NCBI RefSeq assembly: GCF_016919065.1
Contig: NZ_JAFFQA010000038.1
Coordinates: forward strand, 1 to 50,779
Length of the DNA stretch: 50,779 nucleotides
Direction: 5' to 3'
Origin: Desulfobulbus rhabdoformis
Lineage (GTDB): Bacteria; Desulfobacterota; Desulfobulbia; Desulfobulbales; Desulfobulbaceae
The position numbers and the translations under genes are program-made. Positions 43,815 to 50,779 of the stretch are shown here, one piece after another (positions within the stretch are counted from its first letter, which is position 1; each line of letters begins with the position of its first letter). The notes beneath the pieces were generated by a model that was given only the letters and a program-made list of their open reading frames with translations, ran no database searches and was not told where the DNA came from.

Positions 43815-45650
43815 CCACTGCCCTCGCGAGGAATGGCAAAACGAGGCGTGTGTCTACAAATCTCAGGCTATTTCTTCCAGGTGGAGAACCTGCTTGGGAG
43901 GGCTAATGTTTAATGATTTTAATATCTTTTTTGCTTCATTGGAGAGCTCGTTGCGCATGAGCACACGATATTTTAAATCAAAAAATTCTGTCACCTGGAG
44001 CGTGTCCAGCGACCGCTGAATCTGATGCCACGATCTGCCACACGCCAGTTCGGCAACCCGCTCGATGAGCAGTGCCAGCACACAGATTTTCACATGGCTC
44101 TCGATGCGTCGGGGAGCCCAGTGATACATCGGAGTCAGCCGGATCTGGGTTCGCTTGAGCGAACGGAAGCAACGCTCGATGACCATCAGGCCCTTGTAAC
44201 CGCAAGCCGCATCTTCCAGACTGATGGTGTCGTCATTGGTTTCAATCACCCATTTGCCGTCGTAGGCGGCGGCATCACGAACGGCCTGTCGATCGATACG
44301 CAGCAGCCCGGATTTGGTGGTGCGCAGGTACCGCTTGAAGCGGCGGGAGGCGAGCAGTTCGATAGCCCACTGAGCCGAAGTCGATTGGTTCTTGTGCCTG
44401 CCAAGCTCAGCTTCCAGCAGGTCGATGATCATCTGTCGATGCGCTGCCTGCCGCTTGGCCTCCTTGGGGTTGTAGCACAGGATGTAGCGCCGGCGACGCT
44501 CGCCGTCACCAACGATCACTTCCTTGGCCTGGAGATTGTCTCGGAATACCGTATAGCGGCCGCGTTTGCTCAGTACCTCCCGCTTGATCTCAGAGGTAGT
44601 GGCCATCCGGCAGGCCAGCAGATACTTGCCGCAGGCCCGGGCCAACTCGGACCGGTTGTCAGCGGAGTTCATGCCGGAATCGGCAACGAACATTGCCCGG
44701 CCCAGGTTCCAGCCGCGCAGATCGGCCCGGATCTGCTCCACTGTACTGACATCGGCGGTATTACCGGGGAAGACCCAACTGCGCACGGGGATGCCGTCAC
44801 GGGTGACGGCCAGGGCGATCACCACCTGTGGCGACCAAGTCCCTTCTTTGCTGTGCCCGAACTTACGCAAGGCAGCACTTTCTTCAGAATCGGAGTCATC
44901 TTCGGCGTCGATATGGAAGGAGGCGGTAGTGGTATCGTAGAAGATCAGATCCACCTCCAGATTGAACAGATTGGCCGTGCTAAAGAAGACGGCTTTCTCC
45001 ACCGCTTCGGCATGATCGTGGAGCACGTCCATGGCCTGGTAGAGCTGCCGCAGCTTGAGCGATGTGCAGGACGGCAGGTAGACGGAGGAGAGCCAACGGT
45101 CCCAGACACCGAGTTTAGACTCGGGGTCGGACAACCGGTTGGCCACCATGGCCAACAACGCTCGCTCATAGGGAACGGCGGCCTCCGTTGCTCGTTCAAT
45201 GTCCTTGAGCGTTTTCTTCAAGCCGAGTCGTTCCCAGAGTGCTTCGATCACCCAGACACAGCCAAGGGCGAATGTCTGCTTGATTTTCATGTCAGCCGGC
45301 ATACAGCTTCCCGGAGTTGTCGGCGACACGCCGTCTTGAGCGAAAGGATCGGTGACCTGCACGCCGCAGACACGGGCAATGGACGTACACAACCGGACGA
45401 GTTCCTGGCGGTCAAGCTGGTCGGCCCGACCGAAGTTGTGGATGATTCTGGCGACTGGCTTCCGCGTGTCCGGGTGACGCTCGTTATGTGCCAGCTGCAG
45501 ATATTCGACTGTGGAGCCGTCTTTGTTGGTGCGTTTGGTGGTTCTGAGATACATGCTTACGCATATATCATTTTAACCCTATATGATCAAGCAATAAATT
45601 TTAATTCGTGTGCCTACACGTTTTGGACTCGGCACGAGATGTGGTAGTGG
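43815..45650. mobile_element. IS1634-family insertion sequence
   Basis: About 1.84 kb, noticeably GC-richer than the island around it. The ends CCACTGCC (left) and GGTAGTGG (right, reverse complement CCACTACC) look like imperfect inverted repeats with shared CTCG, CAAAACG and GTGTG parts. I could not find a target duplication. About 44 bases at the left and 7 at the right, outside these ends, are also unexplained by the split gene. Confidence 0.75.
43863..45554 (-). CDS. IS1634-family transposase (DDE)
   Basis: 563 residues. The DDE triad is visible: Asp in LIFYDTTTASF, Asp in VADSGMNSAD and Glu in GLMVIERCFRSLKRT. It has the N-terminal YLRTTKRTNKDGSTVEYLQ start of this family and its usual length. 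The frame is intact, so the element may still move. It shows high GC at third codon positions compared with its neighbours. Confidence 0.93.
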   Translation of the reverse strand: MYLRTTKRTNKDGSTVEYLQLAHNERHPDTRKPVARIIHNFGRADQLDRQELVRLCTSIARVCGVQVTDPFAQDGVSPTTPGSCMPADMKIKQTFALGCVWVIEALWERLGLKKTLKDIERATEAAVPYERALLAMVANRLSDPESKLGVWDRWLSSVYLPSCTSLKLRQLYQAMDVLHDHAEAVEKAVFFSTANLFNLEVDLIFYDTTTASFHIDAEDDSDSEESAALRKFGHSKEGTWSPQVVIALAVTRDGIPVRSWVFPGNTADVSTVEQIRADLRGWNLGRAMFVADSGMNSADNRSELARACGKYLLACRMATTSEIKREVLSKRGRYTVFRDNLQAKEVIVGDGERRRRYILCYNPKEAKRQAAHRQMIIDLLEAELGRHKNQSTSAQWAIELLASRRFKRYLRTTKSGLLRIDRQAVRDAAAYDGKWVIETNDDTISLEDAACGYKGLMVIERCFRSLKRTQIRLTPMYHWAPRRIESHVKICVLALLIERVAELACGRSWHQIQRSLDTLQVTEFFDLKYRVLMRNELSNEAKKILKSLNISPPKQVLHLEEIA

Positions 45651-45654
45651 CTAA

Positions 45655-46398
45655 TTGTTTGGAATTACGAGAGAGAAGATTTTGGAGGACGGTAAAATTG
45701 GCGATTTTGAGCCTACTGGCCGCAAACGCAAGTCTTACTTTATAGAGGAAGACTGTTTCCCAAAGGTTATGGATATCCTTCGTCGTGTTGATAGAGGCAC
45801 ACGACTCTCTGAAAAGGATATAGTTTGGCTTTCAACCAAAGGTAAAGAATATTATACCATTGAATTAAGGGAAGAATATCATAGGATTGAAGCCGAGTTT
45901 TATGCTTGTGAATTTAAGAAAAGTAAAGATCCATGGTCTGCAGTCAACGCAAGCAGTCACTATCGCAAGTGTGGGAGAGCGAAAATTGCTGATTCAATGT
46001 TAACTGCGATTGCATTGTCAAAGCTTAAAAATTCAAGGTTGAAATCTGCAGTTTGCACAACCCATGGTGGAGTAAGACGTGACCTGAGAGAATATGACGA
46101 TGCGCTCAGATTGGGTGACCAAGCACACCGGCTGACCCCAAAGGATTTTCGTCCGTGCACGCTATTGGGGGCGGTGAATATTGAAATCGGCAACTACGAT
46201 CTAGGCCAGGCTTGGTACAAAAAAGCTGTTGAGCTGGGTGCTAGTGAAAAATCGGTGGATGATGATTTGCGCAGTATTTTTATGCGTGCAGATAAAATAA
46301 AGCAGGAGGAGATGCGTAATCACCTACTCAGGATTGATCCGGTCCGCTACAGCTGGGTGAGAAGGAAGGCTGACAAGAATCGGAAAAACAATCAATAA
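45655..46398 (+). CDS. 3' fragment of the IS-split gene, TPR-like
   Basis: 247 residues from TTG 45655, directly after the IS and with TAA just upstream, so it has no natural start; ATG 45769 is the first in-frame ATG. It has a helical repeat motif (FPKVMDILRRVDRGTRLSEK) matching the 5' part, then TPR-like helices (KDFRPCTLLGAVNIEIGNYD, then AWYKKAVELGASEKS). Expression depends on read-through, so it may be a pseudogene fragment. Function unknown. Confidence 0.6.
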   Translation: MFGITREKILEDGKIGDFEPTGRKRKSYFIEEDCFPKVMDILRRVDRGTRLSEKDIVWLSTKGKEYYTIELREEYHRIEAEFYACEFKKSKDPWSAVNASSHYRKCGRAKIADSMLTAIALSKLKNSRLKSAVCTTHGGVRRDLREYDDALRLGDQAHRLTPKDFRPCTLLGAVNIEIGNYDLGQAWYKKAVELGASEKSVDDDLRSIFMRADKIKQEEMRNHLLRIDPVRYSWVRRKADKNRKNNQ

Positions 46399-46513
46399 AC
46401 CAGGTTGTTTTGGTAAAATAATTTCGATAATCATTTAAAAATTGGCCATAAATCGATTTGTTGGAGATTTGATTCGGATGCAAAAAAAATCTGTAATTTT
46501 CTCACTTTTGATC

Positions 46514-47083
46514 CTATAAGGAATTATCGCTAGAAAAGTTGGATACATTCTTCATGACATTGCTGTGAGGGGTCAGGATAGTCTGTTTGTTGTTATGATC
46601 GTAGAACAGCAACATATTGTTTCTGTTTCGAATTGTTGAGCCACTACTGGTGTGCTGTTTTGTCTCTTTTAAATATGTAATTTCCTGAATACCAATAGTG
46701 GACTTCTCTTTAATCGCATCTGCCTTTCCAGACGAAAGTATAGTGCCGACTGATAAGATAAGTATTGGCAGAATCGCGGCTGTCATAATATATGGCAGGC
46801 TTTCAACATCAACATATCTTGATAGTTTAGATTTATTTAAAGCCCGCTCAACCGGTTTGTAGCCAGCCGCGATAACACCCATACCGTAGAAAAATACAGT
46901 AAACTGTTTTACGACCCCGGAAAGAATAAAAATACTCCCGAACACAAGGTATTCCTGAGGTGGAGCCGGCAGTTGAATTGAATCATAACCAAATTCTAAA
47001 AGATAGCCGGTATCATAAATGAAGCCTACTGCGTATAAGAATGAAAGAAACGCGAGTGCTAAGAATGAAACGATTCGTAGCAT
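46514..47083 (-). CDS. Membrane protein, last gene of the ubiquitin-like cluster
   Basis: 189 residues, with about three membrane segments (VSFLALAFLSFLYAVGFIY; LVFGSIFILSGVVKQF; YIMTAAILPILILSVGTIL) and a soluble C-terminal tail of about 70 residues. Starts 7 bases after the stop of the small repeat protein, so it is likely co-transcribed. No family recognised. It might be a membrane target or effector of the conjugation module. Confidence 0.75.
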   Translation of the reverse strand: MLRIVSFLALAFLSFLYAVGFIYDTGYLLEFGYDSIQLPAPPQEYLVFGSIFILSGVVKQFTVFFYGMGVIAAGYKPVERALNKSKLSRYVDVESLPYIMTAAILPILILSVGTILSSGKADAIKEKSTIGIQEITYLKETKQHTSSGSTIRNRNNMLLFYDHNNKQTILTPHSNVMKNVSNFSSDNSL

Positions 47084-47090
47084 TATTTCC

Positions 47091-47342
47091 CTATTTTTTC
47101 TTCGATGGTTTCTGAGTTAGAGCCGAACCGGCGGCGGATTTTGCAGACTTGCTCGCTGATTTAGACCTTAAAGTTTTTGAGGCTGCAGACGAGGCTTTTT
47201 CACCAGTAACCTTATTGGGAGCTTTCGACTGTGATAGTGTCGATCCAGCAGCGGATTTTGCCGCTTTGCTCGCCGTTTTGCTCCTCAGGGTTTTCGATGC
47301 TGCTGAAGCTGCTTTCTTGCTTGTTACTTCTTGTTTTGCCAT
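47091..47342 (-). CDS. Ala/Lys/Ser-rich small protein with two tandem repeats
   Basis: 83 residues from ATG 47342 (GAGAGG before it). It is two copies of a unit of about 30 residues (ASAASKTLRSKTASKAAKSA, then AGSTLSQ; SSAASKTLRSKSASKSAKSA, then AGSALTQ) with a Lys-rich tail. Strongly basic. It resembles short helical AAxS/KTLR proteins that occur in islands, but I cannot assign a function. It could be a substrate of the ubiquitin-like protein since it is lysine- and serine-rich. Confidence 0.75.
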   Translation of the reverse strand: MAKQEVTSKKAASAASKTLRSKTASKAAKSAAGSTLSQSKAPNKVTGEKASSAASKTLRSKSASKSAKSAAGSALTQKPSKKK

Positions 47343-47391
47343 GTTGGACCTCTCGTTTGTTGTTTGAGTACCGCCTGTAATGGAACGCACG

Positions 47392-47820
47392 TTAAAACGG
47401 CCACAGACTCTTTATCACATTCCAAATATTCGATATCCAGGAGAGCGGCAACTTCCTTTGATGTTTTTGCCTATTGACTGCTGTGATGTAGGCTTCTTTA
47501 TCTGCTTTATCTTTCGCTTGGACTCGCTTAATTTCTAGTTCGGTCATCGAACCGGCCCAAACCACCTGATTTCTTCGAATCCAATAGTGTGATTTGCAGT
47601 CGAAACTCCAGTTTCCGATTGAAGGTCTCATTGAGACGCTATCCCCATGCCTGCTTATTGACCAATCGACGGGAGTTAATGGTGTGACTACTTCTTCACC
47701 ACACCCGCAGCAGCATTTGTGGACAGCAATTTTATAGCGTTCACAGATATAAAGTTTCCGTTCGTGGACATGCTCTGGAATGATATCCACAAATTCTGGT
47801 GTTATAGAAAATGATTTCAT
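47392..47820 (-). CDS. DUF6527 family protein
   Basis: 142 residues. Cys-rich segment CCCGCGEEVVTPL and the SPSIGNWSF/CKSHYWI-like segment (here RPSIGNWSFDCKSHYWI) match DUF6527. The Cys and His residues suggest a metal site. Such proteins are commonly encoded with the ThiF/E2-like and multiubiquitin genes. A processing (deconjugase) role is suspected but unproven. The start overlaps the stop of the E1 gene (ATGA). Confidence 0.85.
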   Translation of the reverse strand: MKSFSITPEFVDIIPEHVHERKLYICERYKIAVHKCCCGCGEEVVTPLTPVDWSISRHGDSVSMRPSIGNWSFDCKSHYWIRRNQVVWAGSMTELEIKRVQAKDKADKEAYITAVNRQKHQRKLPLSWISNIWNVIKSLWPF

Positions 47821-49016
47821 TTTATTTCAGTCAGTTCGGGCATCTCATCTTTTGTAAGTGAGTGGCTATTTATCGAATAAGTCGTATGATGTACCTGCCT
47901 CAAATCTTGGTAGAAGGTGCAAAACTGTTTCCATTTTGCGACCGCAAGGGCAGCATTAAGAGCATTCATGTCAGCGACCTGAATATTGCTATCGTATATA
48001 CCGCCCTCACTGCCTGAACTCATAGTCGCACGTTTTGCAAAATGATCTTTCTGCTGTGGTGTGCTGAGTGTTACTCGACAGGTGCCGTATATGCAGTTGT
48101 TTTCAGGAAGTACATGGAGCTCCATTCCGACGTCAATAAAAGGTATTTCTTGCCTCTGGAGAAACCGACTCAGCAGTTTTCGTACTGGTCCTTTATCGAC
48201 ACACACGAATACAAAATCGAAATCTTGAAGCTCAGAGATGTTGTCTTCATCTAAGTAGACATCATGCGGGTAAATACCTGTACGCATTTTGTCATATTTT
48301 TTACTGTAATAATCTACCTTTGGTAATCCTTGTTCAAGTTCTTCTATTGATGCTGCACCTGGAGCTCGGAAGGCGTTATGTTGTAGAAATTTATCACCGT
48401 CATAGAGGTGAATTTCACGTGCAGGAGTCTTAGCCACAAGGTCGAGAAGATAAGATCCAGTGCCACCAAGCCCGATAATGGCGATACGATTCATTGCAAG
48501 CTTTTCGGAGACTGCAAGAATATTCGCTCTCGTTGAAGCTGAGTCCCAGTATCTAAAAACAGAGTCTACCTCTGTAGACACTATGACTTCATGCGTCCTT
48601 GGATCCGCTGCAGGATCAATCACTTTTGCTTCGTTCGAGATGATTGAAATGTAGCTCTTCATTTTTGAATAGAAGTCAGGATAACCGTTAGGCGGTTTGT
48701 TTGAAAACCGATGTTGCGCAATAAAGCCTGTCCAGAGTGGAAAGTGTTGTGATGAATGACGAATACTCTCTATGGGCTTTCCGGTGTGATGACACGGGTA
48801 TTCACCGACAAACCAGACTTGGTGGTCAGCTGGAGATCCTAATTGGCCGACATTGCCATTGAGGTTTGTGACAACAATACCTCGTTTCACTTCGCGCTGT
48901 GATGTTACGTAAGGCACTGAATGTACTAATACATGTCCGTGACTAACTTCTACTGCGTAACCTTCTTTCTGGAGTCGTTCCAGGTCAGGATCAAGAACGA
49001 TTGGTCTTGGTGACAT
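47817..49016 (-). CDS. E2-like / ThiF E1-type activating enzyme fusion
   Basis: 399 residues. The N-terminal half (DUF6791-type, E2-like) has Cys75 in GEYPCHHTGKPIESI and the FSNKPPNGYPDFYSKM segment. From about residue 175 comes a ThiF adenylylation domain: nucleotide-binding GLGGTGS (182-188), Asp206/Asp208 in LYDGD and Arg217 in NAFR, with later Cys residues in NNCIYGTC as possible thioester sites. Predicted to adenylate the ubiquitin-like protein C-terminus and pass it on. The start overlaps the ubiquitin-like gene by 26 bases and the stop overlaps DUF6527 by four, so the three are translated as a unit. Confidence 0.88.
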   Translation of the reverse strand: MSPRPIVLDPDLERLQKEGYAVEVSHGHVLVHSVPYVTSQREVKRGIVVTNLNGNVGQLGSPADHQVWFVGEYPCHHTGKPIESIRHSSQHFPLWTGFIAQHRFSNKPPNGYPDFYSKMKSYISIISNEAKVIDPAADPRTHEVIVSTEVDSVFRYWDSASTRANILAVSEKLAMNRIAIIGLGGTGSYLLDLVAKTPAREIHLYDGDKFLQHNAFRAPGAASIEELEQGLPKVDYYSKKYDKMRTGIYPHDVYLDEDNISELQDFDFVFVCVDKGPVRKLLSRFLQRQEIPFIDVGMELHVLPENNCIYGTCRVTLSTPQQKDHFAKRATMSSGSEGGIYDSNIQVADMNALNAALAVAKWKQFCTFYQDLRQVHHTTYSINSHSLTKDEMPELTEIK

Positions 49017-49260
49017 TGAATATCATACCCTCCTTAAGTTTCACTTCCTGGCCGTCCACGAGAGTTCCGTCTTTTCCGTGCGGATTGTCGTAAGCGACTG
49101 TATAAACGATGTCTTGATTTGGCTGAACATCTGGGAAGGCGAGTTGAACAACTTCGGTGTAAGAGATGCGTTTATCACTTACTTCTCGTGGTCTTCCGTT
49201 AACAATTATTGTGATTGTTTTGTTGTGGCCTGGTGCATGGTCAGCTTGGCTGTTGCTCAT
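48991..49260 (-). CDS. Ubiquitin-like (multiubiquitin family) protein, single domain
   Basis: 89 residues, GAGGT before the ATG. A beta-grasp domain of the multiubiquitin family (residues about 14-86: ITIIVNGRPREVSDK, FPDVQPNQDIVYTVAY, GTLVDGQEVKLKEGMIFNV) with a hydrophilic N-terminal tail. Only one domain copy is present; many relatives have two or more. The C-terminus is KTNRS with no Gly-Gly, so activation at the terminal Ser, or after processing, is the open question. The downstream E1 gene overlaps it. Confidence 0.9.
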   Translation of the reverse strand: MSNSQADHAPGHNKTITIIVNGRPREVSDKRISYTEVVQLAFPDVQPNQDIVYTVAYDNPHGKDGTLVDGQEVKLKEGMIFNVTKTNRS

Positions 49261-49318
49261 TTTCTACCTCATGATTGAGTTTTTGATCTTTGTTGATCCA
49301 TATCTACAAAGCAAATTT

Positions 49319-49342
49319 CTCGTTAAATGAACGAGTTTAACG
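49319..49342. promoter_or_regulatory. Mutually exclusive hairpins upstream of the ubiquitin-like gene
   Basis: In the leftward transcript, CGTTAAA...TTTAACG (7-bp stem) and CTCGTT...AACGAG (6-bp stem) share bases and cannot form together. They lie about 60 bases before the ubiquitin-like start codon. Could be a weak attenuator or chance. Confidence 0.3.
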
Positions 49343-49357
49343 GCACGACAAAAAAAA

Positions 49358-49912
49358 CTATTTTATTCGGTGGTACACATATTCAACTCCACCACTATCA
49401 GCGACATTCTCCGTACGAAGTAGAAATCCTTGATTCCATAGTTGTTTGAATTTCATGCTAGCATTTGCAATACTTATATTCGGGTTAGTCGATACAAATT
49501 CTGAAGCGCGAGCTTCTTTATGTTTGAGCGCAAATTCAAGGGCGGTGATAGTGCCTTTCGTTGGTTGCAATCCGATGATTTTGTACTCACCGTCATTCCA
49601 GACCGTCAATGGTTGCTGCTTTCTTTCAGCAGCTGCGTCCAAATTTTCGAGCATATCTTTGTCTACTGGGTCGATGAAACAAAATCCTTTGTTGCCTCGA
49701 TATCTCCTTGCTAGTTCAATTAACGTTTCAGAAGCGAACGAGAAATCTATGCGTCTCACATCAGCAAGAGCAATGTGGAATATCATGACACCGGGTTTTG
49801 ACTCTACAAAGTCAATCAATCGGTTATAGACTTCGCGGCCTTGCGAGCGGCCCCAACCATCGGGGCTACTCATGAGGTTGCGAAGATTTATGACTGCACG
49901 AATCTCGTTCAT
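49358..49912 (-). CDS. STAS-like (DUF4325) protein with C-terminal winged helix
   Basis: 184 residues. About 1-120 is STAS-like (VINLRN start; DFSFASETLIELARRY contains the acceptor-type Ser; KGFCFIDP). About 125-184 looks like a winged helix (EFVSTNPNISIANASMKF, then WNQGFLLR). It follows the GHKL ATPase gene by 27 bases. In sigma-factor switches such pairs work as anti-sigma kinase and its substrate, so this one may be phosphorylated by the ATPase and bind DNA. Confidence 0.8.
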   Translation of the reverse strand: MNEIRAVINLRNLMSSPDGWGRSQGREVYNRLIDFVESKPGVMIFHIALADVRRIDFSFASETLIELARRYRGNKGFCFIDPVDKDMLENLDAAAERKQQPLTVWNDGEYKIIGLQPTKGTITALEFALKHKEARASEFVSTNPNISIANASMKFKQLWNQGFLLRTENVADSGGVEYVYHRIK

Positions 49913-49939
49913 TGTGTTAATTTAATCAGAATGGAGTGA

Positions 49940-50638
49940 TTAGTCAAGTGCAAATTTGAAACATATATGAGTTCCCCAGATTAGCGGGAGAGAATCGTAG
50001 CAATAAGCCGTATTCGGTTTATAGCCATCTGAGGACGGTGCGAGCACTACTCTAGAGGTTGGAAGTCTGACGTCGAGTTTGGCTCTAAACTTAATCGCTT
50101 TTGCAGCACTTCCTTTAAGTCCGCAACCTCTGTCTGCTCCATGACGCGATATGCCTTGTCTGAAGATTTCAACTAAAAGATCTACATCGGATAGCTGTGC
50201 TAGGGACGGTGATTCATTTTTTAACGATGGTCTTAATGTCTCCAAAATTCCGATGCCACTATCAGAGACAGCGACGCTAAGGTTGTTACCTCCTCGATAT
50301 AGTTGAAGTGAAGCATAGCCATCAAGTTGAGTTCCGCTGTGCGAAAAGATATTATCAATCAGTTCGGCAAATATGGTCCAAGCCGCTCCTTCAAGCTCCT
50401 TTGAGTCAGATCTGTGGCTGCAGGAGTTCATTAGTGCGTCAGTCAATCTTGTAGGGAGGTCCTGCTCACGATGCTGTGGATTAATCTGCGCGATTTCGAC
50501 TAGGTTAGTGTTCGTTCCCGCGAATAGTTCTGCGCCTGAAAAGAAAGGTCTGTCTGGATCAGCACTTCCCGTTATCCCGTAATGCCCTGTTTTTATGGGG
50601 TACGAGGGAATTGGTTTTCGTAAACTTTTAGAGAACAT
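49940..50638 (-). CDS. GHKL (HATPase) ATP-binding protein
   Basis: 232 residues from ATG 50638; a TTG at 50650 is an alternative and TAA blocks further extension. The GHKL motifs are present: N-box ELIDN (92-96), G1 DSGIG (126-130) and G2 RGCGLKG (170-176). There is no histidine-phosphotransfer domain, so it looks like an anti-sigma-type kinase or ATPase switch rather than a sensor kinase. It is the first gene of the leftward cluster with the STAS protein and the ubiquitin-like module. Confidence 0.82.
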   Translation of the reverse strand: MFSKSLRKPIPSYPIKTGHYGITGSADPDRPFFSGAELFAGTNTNLVEIAQINPQHREQDLPTRLTDALMNSCSHRSDSKELEGAAWTIFAELIDNIFSHSGTQLDGYASLQLYRGGNNLSVAVSDSGIGILETLRPSLKNESPSLAQLSDVDLLVEIFRQGISRHGADRGCGLKGSAAKAIKFRAKLDVRLPTSRVVLAPSSDGYKPNTAYCYDSLPLIWGTHICFKFALD

Positions 50639-50779
50639 GCTTGGTTCCAAAACGGCTGCTCTCCGAGCGCCTCGGCAACGAGCTTAGACGCGATTAACTC
50701 ATCAAAAATAAACGAAAAATTAATCAGGAGTAGCGTATTTTTTTCTTGACAAAGCCTTGAAGGTAAAAATCGATTTTTT

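Noticed and set aside
44025..45647. 540-codon open frame on the plus strand
   Set aside because: It is antisense to the IS1634 transposase, whose DDE residues fix the minus strand as coding. The GC-rich codon pattern creates the mirror frame.
36616..50779. Second attachment site (repeat of the tRNA-Leu 3' end)
   Set aside because: I looked for the T-arm/acceptor sequence to the right and did not find it; the element probably ends outside the window.
1..50779. CRISPR array
   Set aside because: No regularly spaced direct repeats; the only tandem repeats are the 12-bp pair at 25147 and the repeats inside the 83-residue protein.
50747..50779. Possible -35 box TTGACA at the right edge
   Set aside because: The -10 and the gene would lie near or beyond the window end and cannot be judged.

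Overview
This window looks like the chromosome of a Gram-negative, anaerobe-type bacterium, most likely a Desulfobacterota member near Desulfobulbales. That placement is inference from gene content: a DUF1847 protein, PIN-PhoH, PPK2-type polyphosphate:AMP phosphotransferase, FIST and GGDEF signalling, and a thioredoxin-type 1-Cys peroxiredoxin. There is no rRNA to confirm it. Genes lie on both strands with moderate GC.

Region 1 (1-36.6 kb) is ordinary chromosome. It opens with a phosphate block: a kinase/FHA-like/PPP-phosphatase fusion, a DUF47 (PhoU-like) protein with a PiT transporter, a Na/Pi cotransporter and a small coiled-coil protein. Then come a peroxiredoxin, a SWIM-SNF2 helicase, a FIST protein followed by a diguanylate cyclase, a 3D-domain lipoprotein, a second diguanylate cyclase, DUF1653, Tex, a degenerate tyrosine-recombinase-like protein, DUF1847, an MFS exporter, TrmO, polyphosphate:AMP phosphotransferase, two small unknown genes (one under a Fur-like box), a membrane diguanylate cyclase, a nitroreductase, PyrF, PIN-PhoH, an M24 peptidase, RsmB and a hybrid histidine kinase. 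This half carries a MITE-like family with ends CCTGAATCCGTGA: two copies of about 217 bp, two of about 111 bp and a diverged one. Two copies touch gene ends.

Region 2 (36.6-50.8 kb) is a genomic island or integrative element in a tRNA-Leu(CAA) gene. The integrase lies directly behind the tRNA. A leftward operon encodes a NusA-like protein, a TraD-like coupling ATPase without membrane anchor, a membrane-anchored HD protein that may be a MOBH-type relaxase, a membrane protein, an unknown protein and an HU protein. An IS1634-family element splits one cargo gene; rejoining the halves restores one open frame. The right end of the island is not in the window, and I found no second copy of the tRNA 3' end.

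The most interesting part is 46.5-50.6 kb: seven leftward genes encoding a GHKL ATPase, a STAS-like protein with a winged helix, a one-domain bacterial ubiquitin-like protein without Gly-Gly, an E2-like/E1 (ThiF) fusion, DUF6527, a two-repeat Ala/Lys/Ser-rich small protein and a membrane protein. The ubiquitin-like, E1 and DUF6527 genes overlap. This is probably a protein-conjugation module with an attached ATPase/STAS regulatory switch, carried as island cargo.
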